The notes below the pieces were generated by a model. It did not search any database, had not been told where the DNA came from, and saw only the letters and a list, made by a program, of their open reading frames with translations. 5,444 nt of DNA from an uncultured Alphaproteobacteria bacterium (lineage in GTDB: Bacteria > Pseudomonadota > Alphaproteobacteria > RF32 > CAG-239). Positions 1 through 5,139 of the stretch are shown here, piece by piece. The stretch lies in contig CAMOLN010000085.1 of the NCBI GenBank assembly GCA_946618745.1, positions 1-5,444 of the forward strand, given 5' to 3'. Numbering within the stretch: the first letter of the stretch is position 1; every line of letters starts with the position of its first letter. The position numbers and the translations under genes were made by a program.

Positions 1-1
1 T

Positions 2-70
2 AAGAATACTCGGTTTATGTTTTTTCAATATGCTTTAGGCTACAAATATTTTTTCAGTTCGAGGCACTAA
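2..70 (+). CDS. Possible C-terminal tail of an unidentified gene (partial)
   Basis: One plus-strand frame is open from the left edge to a TAA at 68-70 and reads 22 residues, ending in QYALGYKYFFSSRH. The other two plus frames close quickly (TAA at 1-3, TAG at 36-38). The only other support is position: the stop lies 18 bases before a bidirectional terminator hairpin, as expected for a gene end facing the convergent gene at 124-765. An open run of 22 codons is easily reached by chance in AT-rich DNA, and no family can be recognised, so this is a weak call. Confidence 0.22.
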   Translation, partial: KNTRFMFFQYALGYKYFFSSRH

Positions 71-81
71 AAAATTGTAAT

Positions 82-118
82 AAAAAAACAGCCTGTTTAT
101 GCTGAACAGGCTGTTTTT
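82..118. terminator. Bidirectional rho-independent terminator
   Basis: A perfect 9-bp stem (CAGCCTGTT at 89-97 with AACAGGCTG at 105-113) closes a 7-base loop. It is flanked by an A run at 82-88 and a T run at 114-118, so a U tract follows the hairpin on either strand. It lies 6 bases past the stop of the minus-strand gene 124-765 and most clearly serves that gene. It could also end a plus-strand gene entering from the left. Confidence 0.9.
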
Positions 119-123
119 ATATA

Positions 124-765
124 TTAAAAAATTAATTTGTAAATGTTGTAGTCGCGCACTTTGTAGTGCTCGACTTGTTGGCCAGGACTAGCCTCAAGCC
201 AAATAGGGTCATCAGCGGCGATGATGCTGGCGGTCTCATTGTTAGTAAATATAACATTTACCACAGTCTTTACCCCGCCTTTAGCTGAAGCCTGCACTTG
301 GGTAGTTGAACCGCCTCCGCCGATAATACCGACAAAGCCCCAAAAGCTTTTATAGCTGAAATCGGCATTGGCATTTAGTTCGACATTTATCTCTCGGATA
401 ACCACTTTTTTGATGGTGTAAGTCCCGACTTTCTTCATCTCAACCAGCTCAAACTTATCGCCAGACGGATATTTGTATACCAAAGTGCCTTTGGCATAAT
501 TTTTCTTATAGTCGAGGTTGCATGTCGTGGACCATACCGGTTGAGTGCTATTAGGCCCACGCTGCAGATCCCATCCAAAACGGGTAGTATATTTCAACTT
601 ATCGCCATTCGAAAGAATGATAGTTGAGTAATACATGGTTTTGGATTTTGCAAGGGACTGTTTTTCGGTCTTTGAGTAGGCATTGCAACTCTCAATCTGC
701 AATATTTGCGCAAATCCCGTGGCGCAGAGGCTGAAAAATACAGCCAAAAAAAATACTTTTTTCAT
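124..765 (-). CDS. Small exported protein of unknown function
   Basis: This 213-residue protein matches no family I recognise. It starts with a clear Sec signal peptide: KK at 2-3, a hydrophobic core at about 4-13 (VFFLAVFFSL), and a likely signal peptidase I cut after GFA at residue 19. Cys14 is not in a lipobox, so a lipoprotein is unlikely. The mature part has two cysteines (Cys27, Cys82) that could pair in the periplasm. It is rich in alternating Lys/Tyr/Thr/Val stretches suggesting beta strands (for example 94-126) and has a Gly-rich turn GGGG at 149-152. No further membrane helix is evident; 141-151 (FWGFVGIIGGG) is hydrophobic but short. The gene stands alone: a sigma70-like promoter lies upstream (812-840) and a terminator follows directly. 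There is no Shine-Dalgarno sequence before the ATG, only an A-rich leader, unlike the flagellin and transporter genes. The signal peptide ending in GFAQ and the A-rich leader resemble Bacteroidota genes; transfer is possible but unproven. Confidence 0.8.
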   Translation of the reverse strand: MKKVFFLAVFFSLCATGFAQILQIESCNAYSKTEKQSLAKSKTMYYSTIILSNGDKLKYTTRFGWDLQRGPNSTQPVWSTTCNLDYKKNYAKGTLVYKYPSGDKFELVEMKKVGTYTIKKVVIREINVELNANADFSYKSFWGFVGIIGGGGSTTQVQASAKGGVKTVVNVIFTNNETASIIAADDPIWLEASPGQQVEHYKVRDYNIYKLIF

Positions 766-811
766 TGTTTTGATTTTTTAATTAATACATAATAATTTTA
801 TTTATTAGAAA

Positions 812-840
812 GTAATATATTTTGTTTTGTTTTTTGTCAA
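812..840 (-). promoter_or_regulatory. Sigma70-type promoter of the exported-protein gene
   Basis: Read on the minus strand, a perfect -35 box TTGACA (840-835) is followed after 17 bases by TATTAC (817-812), a 4 of 6 match to the -10 box. A TATATT overlaps it at a 15-base spacing. The predicted start near 805 gives a leader of about 40 bases for the gene starting at 765. The surroundings are very AT-rich, which raises the chance of a spurious -10, but the exact -35 and spacing are convincing. Confidence 0.6.
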
Positions 841-876
841 TAAAATTTTAGGGAGAGATAATTTGGTATATTTTTA

Positions 877-903
877 TTGCATTTTGAGTTGATTGGTTAT
901 AAA
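877..903 (+). promoter_or_regulatory. Weak candidate promoter for aspS
   Basis: TATAAA at 898-903 is a reasonable -10 box about 40 bases before the aspS ATG. The best -35 (TTGCAT, 877-882) is poor and its 15-base spacing is short. Some promoter must lie in 766-944, because the gene to the left is divergent, but the exact site is uncertain. The rest of this 179-base gap is AT-rich and shows no hairpin, leader peptide or T-box that I can support. Confidence 0.3.
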
Positions 904-944
904 AGATGAAGGATTGGCTAATTTAACATAAGGTTGTAAAAGAA

Positions 945-2711
945 ATGAACGAATATCGCACTCACACCTGCGGGGAATTAAGAAAGCAGGATATCGGCAA
1001 GCAGGTTAAGCTGGCCGGTTGGATTCAACGTAAACGCAATTTAGGTAATTTGTGTTTTGTTGATTTGCGAGATCATTACGGAATTACGCAATGTGTGTTT
1101 GATAAAAGTTCGCCGTTGTTTGAAACGGTGGAAAATACTCGTGTCGAATCGGTTATCGGAATTGAAGGTGAAGTGGTTTTGCGCGAGAGCATCAACCCCA
1201 ATATGCCGACCGGTGATATTGAGATAAAAGTATCAAAGATGGAAATTTATTCAACAGCCGAGGTATTGCCTTTTCAGGTGGCAATAGAAGATGATGCACC
1301 GGAAGATATTCGTTTGAAGTATCGCTTTTTGGATTTGCGTAAAGAACGGATTCACAACAATATGATGGTGCGTTCCAAAGTTATTAAGCGTATGCGTGAG
1401 TTGATGTATGAGCAAGGTTTTACCGAATATCAAACTCCGATTTTGACCGCCTCGTCGCCGGAAGGTGCGCGTGACTTTTTGGTGCCGTCACGTTTGAATC
1501 CGGGCAAATTTTATGCCCTGCCGCAAGCTCCGCAACAATTTAAGCAACTGTTGATGGTATCGGGTTTTGATAAATATTTTCAGATTGCTCCGTGTTTCAG
1601 AGATGAGGATCCCAGAGCTGACCGAAGTCCCGGCGAGTTTTATCAGTTGGATATGGAAATGTCATTTGCCACGCAAGAAGATGTGTTTAGAGTTATTGAG
1701 CATACTATGGGGAGCATTTTTAATGAGTTTGCTTTCGGCAAAACCGTTACTCAAGCACCGTTTGTGCGTATTCCGTTCCGTGAGGCCATGGCTAAATACG
1801 GATCGGATAAACCGGACTTGCGCAATCCTTTGATTTTAGAACCGGCAAGTGATTTCTTCGGAGAGAGCGGTTTCGGGGTTTATGACGGATTGGTCAAAGA
1901 GGGCAAAACAGTTAAGGCTTTGCTATTGAAAAACTGTGGTGAAAAACCGCGTTCATTCTTTGATAAGCTGGATGCTTATGCCAAAGAGGAAGGTATGGGC
2001 GGTATTGCTTATGTAGCCTTGTCGACGGGCGGAGCTAAGGGTATTGCCAAATTGTTGAGTGAAGCCAAGATGAGTGAATTGCAGAGCAAGTTCGGGTTAT
2101 CTCAAGGTGATGCGATTATCTTTATGGTCGGATCAGGTATGAAATTTGACAAGTTTAGTGGTCGTCTGCGTAATAAAGTCGGCGAGGAACTGGATTTGAT
2201 CGATAAAAATTCGTTTAAATTATGCTGGATTGTTGATTTTCCGTTTTTTGAGGAAAATGACGAGACCGGCAAAATAGAATTTTCCCACAATCCTTTCTCA
2301 ATGCCGCAAGGTGGGATGGATGCGTTATTAAACAAAAATCCGTTAGATATTTTGGCTTATCAATATGACTTGGTTTGCAACGGATATGAGTTGGCCTCGG
2401 GGGCAGTGCGCAACCATGAACCGGAAATTATGTATAAAGCATTTGAATTGGCAGGATATGATCACTCGGTAGTTGATAATAAATTCGGCGGTATGATTAA
2501 TGCGTTTAAATATGGTGCGCCGCCGCATGCTGGTTGTGCTCCGGGGGTTGATCGCACGGTTATGTTGATTTTAGATGAGCCGATTATTCGTGATGTGATT
2601 ATATTCCCGTTGAACGGAAAGGCACAGGATTTGATGATGCAAGCTCCTAACTATCCGTTTGATGAACAGCAACTCAAAGATTTACACATAAAAGTTGACC
2701 TAAAAGATTAA
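945..2711 (+). CDS. aspS: Aspartyl-tRNA synthetase (class II, bacterial type)
   Basis: The cytosolic enzyme activates aspartate with ATP and loads it onto tRNA-Asp (in some bacteria also onto tRNA-Asn). All bacterial-type parts are present at full length (588 residues). An N-terminal OB-fold anticodon-binding domain spans about 1-105. The class II core follows, with motif 1 around 157-176 (GFTEYQTPILTASSPEGARD), motif 2 at 218-241 (FRDEDPRADRSPGEFYQLDM...) and motif 3 at 524-541 (GAPPHAGCAPGVDRTVML, invariant Arg537). The bacterial GAD insert lies at roughly 290-410. The RSPGEF form of motif 2 and ELASGAVRNHEPEIM (483-497) are alphaproteobacterial in character. The start MNEYRTHTCGELR fits the family N-terminus. 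The Shine-Dalgarno is weak (AGG 12-14 bases upstream). Oddities: Leu33 where many alphaproteobacterial enzymes have His, and a shorter loop after residue 80 (see findings). The gene 4 bases downstream is probably co-transcribed. Confidence 0.97.
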   Translation: MNEYRTHTCGELRKQDIGKQVKLAGWIQRKRNLGNLCFVDLRDHYGITQCVFDKSSPLFETVENTRVESVIGIEGEVVLRESINPNMPTGDIEIKVSKMEIYSTAEVLPFQVAIEDDAPEDIRLKYRFLDLRKERIHNNMMVRSKVIKRMRELMYEQGFTEYQTPILTASSPEGARDFLVPSRLNPGKFYALPQAPQQFKQLLMVSGFDKYFQIAPCFRDEDPRADRSPGEFYQLDMEMSFATQEDVFRVIEHTMGSIFNEFAFGKTVTQAPFVRIPFREAMAKYGSDKPDLRNPLILEPASDFFGESGFGVYDGLVKEGKTVKALLLKNCGEKPRSFFDKLDAYAKEEGMGGIAYVALSTGGAKGIAKLLSEAKMSELQSKFGLSQGDAIIFMVGSGMKFDKFSGRLRNKVGEELDLIDKNSFKLCWIVDFPFFEENDETGKIEFSHNPFSMPQGGMDALLNKNPLDILAYQYDLVCNGYELASGAVRNHEPEIMYKAFELAGYDHSVVDNKFGGMINAFKYGAPPHAGCAPGVDRTVMLILDEPIIRDVIIFPLNGKAQDLMMQAPNYPFDEQQLKDLHIKVDLKD

Positions 2712-2715
2712 AATT

Positions 2716-3030
2716 ATGAAGCAATTTTCTCGTCATAAAGAAGACTTTGTTTGTGAACATTGCGGAGAAAAAGTTACGGGCAGCGGTTATACCAATCATT
2801 GTCCGAAATGTCTGTGGTCCAAACATGTGGATATTATGCCGGGGGATCGTGCGGAAGAATGCCGAGGTTTGATGAAACCGGTAGGTGTGGAACAAGTGCG
2901 CGACGGATATATCATAATTCATCAATGTGAAAAATGCGGTGTAATAAAACGAAATAAAACTGCGGACAATGATAGTTTTGAAGCAATATTGGCATTAGCC
3001 AAAGAGCAGGTTAATAAGTTAAAACACTAA
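2716..3030 (+). CDS. RNHCP domain zinc-ribbon protein
   Basis: This 104-residue cytosolic protein belongs to the small RNHCP domain family, whose function is not established. The signature reads TNHCPKCLWSKHVD at 26-39, with the family's first Arg replaced by Thr26, followed by PGDR at 42-45. Cysteine pairs at 13/16, 29/32 and 71/74, plus Cys49, are arranged like zinc ligands in one or two zinc ribbons. The C-terminal part holds IIIHQCEKCG (66-75) and then the family-like stretch NKTADND (80-86). The last 20 residues are probably helical and end in a basic tail. The start lies 4 bases after the aspS stop with no good Shine-Dalgarno, so translational coupling to aspS is likely. The zinc ligands and the operon partner suggest a nucleic-acid or translation-related role, but that is only inference. 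Confidence 0.9.
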   Translation: MKQFSRHKEDFVCEHCGEKVTGSGYTNHCPKCLWSKHVDIMPGDRAEECRGLMKPVGVEQVRDGYIIIHQCEKCGVIKRNKTADNDSFEAILALAKEQVNKLKH

Positions 3031-3069
3031 AAAGAAACCCCGCATTGGATGCGGGGTTCTTAGTGTTTT
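3021..3069. repeat. Outer inverted repeat enclosing the terminator
   Basis: AAAACACTAA at 3021-3030 is the exact reverse complement of TTAGTGTTTT at 3060-3069. Together with GAA/TTC (3034-3036 with 3057-3059) and the GC-rich core it forms one long, slightly bulged hairpin. The left arm is the last three codons of the RNHCP gene, including its TAA stop. The right arm ends 14 bases before the flagellin stop. Confidence 0.75.
3034..3059. terminator. Bidirectional terminator between RNHCP gene and flagellin
   Basis: A perfect 8-bp GC-rich stem (CCCCGCAT at 3038-3045 with ATGCGGGG at 3049-3056) closes a TGG loop. It sits between the convergent stops at 3030 and 3084. On the plus strand it is followed by TTCTTAGTGTTTT, a broken T tract. 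On the minus strand it is followed by TTTCTTTTTAG, a better one, so it probably ends flagellin transcription efficiently and the aspS operon at least partly. An outer 10-bp arm extends the structure (see the 3021-3069 repeat). Confidence 0.88.
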
Positions 3070-3083
3070 GCAGCAATTCAAGC

Positions 3084-3914
3084 TTAGAACAACTTCAATA
3101 CCGACTGAGCAGATTGAGATGCCAAAGCCAGAGAGTTAATAGCCAATTGCTGTCTGGTTTGCAGAGCAAGGTAGTTTGCTGACTCTTCGTTCATGTCGGC
3201 AAGTACCAAGTTGTCCGCACCGGTTTCCAAAACATCAATCAAAGATTCAGTGAAACTTTGACGAGTTTCGATAATCGCGAAGTTATTACCTAACTCAGTT
3301 GAATAGTCACGCAAGTAGTTAGTTGCTTTGGCTATAGCATCCAAGCTGGCATTAACACCGGCAGCATCAGTCCATTCTGCAGGTTTGAAACCAATACTTG
3401 CATCAGCCATTTTGGCAACGAGGTCGTCACCTTGAATGTCTAATTTATGAGTACGTCCTTCGTTGAACATAACGGTTAACTTACCGCCTTTTAATAAGTT
3501 AATACCTTGATATGAGGCATCTTCGGCTAATTTACCGATTTCACCTACGATGGCATTAAACTGACTTTTGTAGTTGGCAAGCTGGGTACCGTAATCAGCA
3601 GAACTCGAATCCAAAGCGGCAGCTGAGTTAGCAACTGATTTAGCTTGTTCAATGTAGGAAGTTACTGCTTCAATACCTTCGTTAGCGGCTTGAATAGTTT
3701 GAATACCTTGACCCATAGAATCCAACAAGCCATCCAAGTCAGCCGCGCGGTTAGATAACGAACGAGCTTGATAGTAGCTAGATGCATTATCTATAGCAGA
3801 GTTAACTTTTTTACCTGTGGAAAGTCTGGTTTGAGTGATATCCATTTGCCCTTGAATTGACTTCAATGAAGCAAGGTTGGAACGCATACTGGCAGTTAAT
3901 GTAATAGTAGACAT
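3084..3914 (-). CDS. Flagellin, filament subunit (short alphaproteobacterial type)
   Basis: This is the structural subunit of the flagellar filament, exported through the flagellar type III apparatus and polymerised outside the cell. The 276 residues contain the conserved N-terminal D0/D1 helices (about 1-140, with LSTGKKVNSAIDNASSYYQA at 31-50 and INLL at 138-141). A short middle part (about 142-190) follows, then the C-terminal D1/D0 helices (about 192-276, ending SLALASQSAQSVLKLF). There is no large D2/D3 surface domain, matching the compact flagellins of Caulobacter and relatives. It has no cysteine and only two Trp/Met-poor core blocks, as usual for flagellins. The start is supported by GGAG (minus strand, 3925-3922) placed 7 bases before the ATG. 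A promoter lies about 70 bases upstream and a terminator follows, so it is probably monocistronic. Other flagellar genes are absent from this window. It could be one of several flagellin paralogues, so I give no gene symbol. Confidence 0.95.
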   Translation of the reverse strand: MSTITLTASMRSNLASLKSIQGQMDITQTRLSTGKKVNSAIDNASSYYQARSLSNRAADLDGLLDSMGQGIQTIQAANEGIEAVTSYIEQAKSVANSAAALDSSSADYGTQLANYKSQFNAIVGEIGKLAEDASYQGINLLKGGKLTVMFNEGRTHKLDIQGDDLVAKMADASIGFKPAEWTDAAGVNASLDAIAKATNYLRDYSTELGNNFAIIETRQSFTESLIDVLETGADNLVLADMNEESANYLALQTRQQLAINSLALASQSAQSVLKLF

Positions 3915-3977
3915 GGCTTTTCTCCCATATTAAAGTTAAAGTTACACATTACTCTGTGGTGCTTCTATTAACACTAC
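3915..3977 (-). promoter_or_regulatory. Flagellin mRNA leader with ribosome binding site
   Basis: The predicted 5' leader ends in ATGGGAGAAAAGCC before the start codon, a good Shine-Dalgarno. Just upstream of it the hexamer TAAAGT (plus-strand reading) is repeated in tandem at 3931-3936 and 3937-3942. In several alphaproteobacteria flagellin leaders are targets of post-transcriptional control by FlbT; whether that applies here cannot be told from sequence alone. No strong hairpin is evident. Confidence 0.45.
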
Positions 3978-3983
3978 AAGTTC

Positions 3984-4012
3984 ATTATAGCATATTTTTT
4001 CAAAGTCTCCAA
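3984..4012 (-). promoter_or_regulatory. Sigma70-like promoter of the flagellin gene
   Basis: On the minus strand TTGGAG (4012-4007) and a perfect TATAAT (3989-3984) are separated by 17 bases, and TGC directly before the -10 makes it an extended -10. Transcription would start near 3977, giving a leader of about 60 bases. I looked for the sigma54 pattern (GG, 10 bases, GC) and for a sigma28 box (TAAA with GCCGATAA) and saw neither. Confidence 0.6.
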
Positions 4013-4091
4013 ACAAAAAAGGATTAAAAAAATAATTTTTAAGAATAATTGATTGATTTTGCATAATTTAATTACATCTTGAAAGGCTTAA

Positions 4092-4112
4092 CGACTCGGA
4101 ATTCGACTCGGA
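4092..4112. repeat. Tandem 9-bp direct repeat CGACTCGGA
   Basis: CGACTCGGA occurs at 4092-4100 and again at 4104-4112, separated by ATT, for a 12-bp period. It is a GC-rich island in an otherwise very AT-rich 325-base intergenic region. It lies about 80 bases upstream of the predicted flagellin -35 box and about 40 bases before the palindromes of the transporter gene. It could be an activator site for either gene; nothing in the sequence decides. Confidence 0.6.
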
Positions 4113-4150
4113 AAAAAGGTTAATTTTCGGTTTATTTATTTTACTTTTTT

Positions 4151-4184
4151 GGTATTATAATACCATTAACGGTAATATATTACC
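4151..4184. promoter_or_regulatory. Tandem palindromic operator candidate
   Basis: Two perfect 14-bp palindromes, GGTATTATAATACC (4151-4164) and GGTAATATATTACC (4171-4184), share the outer GGTA...TACC and differ only inside. Their centres are exactly 20 bp apart, about two helical turns, so dimers bound to both would lie on the same face of the DNA. Each contains a -10-like hexamer (TATAAT 4156-4161, TATATT 4176-4181), although no good -35 box precedes either. Single GGTAA half-sites recur at 4201 and 4223. The second palindrome ends 55 bases before the transporter ATG, so control of that gene is the simplest reading. The regulator is not in the window. Confidence 0.6.
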
Positions 4185-4225
4185 AAAACACTACAAAAAA
4201 GGTAATTTGCAATTAAATTTGAGGT

Positions 4226-4232
4226 AAGGAGG
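4226..4232 (+). promoter_or_regulatory. Strong ribosome binding site of the transporter gene
   Basis: AAGGAGG, fully complementary to the 16S rRNA 3' end, is followed by 7 bases (AGGGGAG) and then the ATG at 4240. It fixes the start codon. It sits in a long purine run (4221-4240, broken only by one T) and is far stronger than the sites before aspS or the exported-protein gene. Confidence 0.85.
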
Positions 4233-4239
4233 AGGGGAG

Positions 4240-5139
4240 ATGCTTTGGATTATTAACGGGTTAATTTATGGTTTCTTTACGGCATTGTATACTTTAGTTA
4301 ATCAAAAAAGACATTTTAATGGCTATGTATTAGGGGTATGGCGCGGTTTTGGAATTGCTTTATTATTTGCTCCTTGGTTGATGACAATGCCTTTGTTGAA
4401 AGATTGGCGCAGTTGGTTATTGTTGATAGCGCAAGGAATTTTTATCGGAGTATATGATTCTCACATTTTTTTTGCTTCGGCACGTTTCGGGGCAAATAAT
4501 ACTTCGCGATTGTTGGTATTGAGTGTTTTGTTGACAACAATTTTATGGTGGGGAATAACGCCGCAAAAATTTTTGCTGCTGTTTGAAGATGCCAATGTTT
4601 TTATAACTTTGATGTTATGTATAATCGGTTTTTGTATTTGTTATTGGTATATGCTGCAGAGCAATGTAAACAGACAGGCATTTATTTATATGCTTCCGGC
4701 AATATTTGCTTTGGCTTTTATGAGTGTAGCCACTAAGGAAATTTCAGTTATAAATGATAATGTGTGGCATGGCATTATTTATTATCTTACGGTTGCAACA
4801 TCGATTTCAGGAGTTTATAATTTACTATTGCTGATAAAGACCAAAACACGTCAACAAACTTGGCGAGAGATGGTTTTCGCTCCATCGGTAATACAGACCG
4901 GATTATATATTGTTGGTTTTTCAACAGTGTTAATTATTGCGAAGACTTTGGCTTTACGAATAAGTCCGAATCCTGGCTATGTAGTGGCATTGTTGTTAAC
5001 GGCACCGATATTTGTTTATGTTTTGTCGCCGCAATATAAAAAAAGGGAACAGTTATCAGAAAAAGCCGGTTGGGCAATGTTATTTTTCTTATCATTGATT
5101 ATGTTATTGGTAAGTTCAAATATAGGAATTAATGATTAA
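4240..5139 (+). CDS. Ten-helix membrane protein, EamA/DMT-like putative transporter
   Basis: The 299-residue protein is almost entirely hydrophobic. About ten membrane helices can be drawn near residues 4-20, 31-51, 57-79, 89-106, 119-138, 147-165, 176-199, 216-238, 246-263 and 277-295, separated by short loops. The longest loop, 200-215, is basic (KTKTRQQTWRE). Length, helix number and a two-times-five layout match the drug/metabolite transporter superfamily (EamA-like permeases), which exports or imports small metabolites across the inner membrane. I cannot name a substrate, and overall sequence similarity to well-known members is not obvious by eye, so this is a fold-level assignment. A perfect Shine-Dalgarno fixes the start, and a pair of palindromes upstream suggests repressor control. 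Its TAA (5137-5139) overlaps the hemW stop on the other strand, and no terminator is visible after it. Confidence 0.75.
   Translation: MLWIINGLIYGFFTALYTLVNQKRHFNGYVLGVWRGFGIALLFAPWLMTMPLLKDWRSWLLLIAQGIFIGVYDSHIFFASARFGANNTSRLLVLSVLLTTILWWGITPQKFLLLFEDANVFITLMLCIIGFCICYWYMLQSNVNRQAFIYMLPAIFALAFMSVATKEISVINDNVWHGIIYYLTVATSISGVYNLLLLIKTKTRQQTWREMVFAPSVIQTGLYIVGFSTVLIIAKTLALRISPNPGYVVALLLTAPIFVYVLSPQYKKREQLSEKAGWAMLFFLSLIMLLVSSNIGIND

Noticed and set aside
50..75. tRNA 3' end suggested by TTCGAG near 58
   Set aside because: No acceptor stem, anticodon arm or D arm can be folded around it.
907..927. Mini-ORF MKDWLI upstream of aspS as a leader peptide
   Set aside because: It has six codons, no Shine-Dalgarno, no aspartate run and no attenuator hairpin before aspS; this is expected by chance.
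2674..2925. Minus-strand open frame of 83 codons across the aspS/RNHCP junction
   Set aside because: It is a shadow of two well-supported plus-strand genes and has no family resemblance. The same applies to the other antisense or out-of-frame ORFs inside aspS (1251-1433, 1567-1833, 2102-2335, 2343-2528).
4118..4134. CtrA-like box (TTAA, 7 bases, TTAA)
   Set aside because: Only TTAA-N7-TTTA is seen at 4120-4134. In DNA this AT-rich such near matches are common, and no second supporting site is placed at a promoter.
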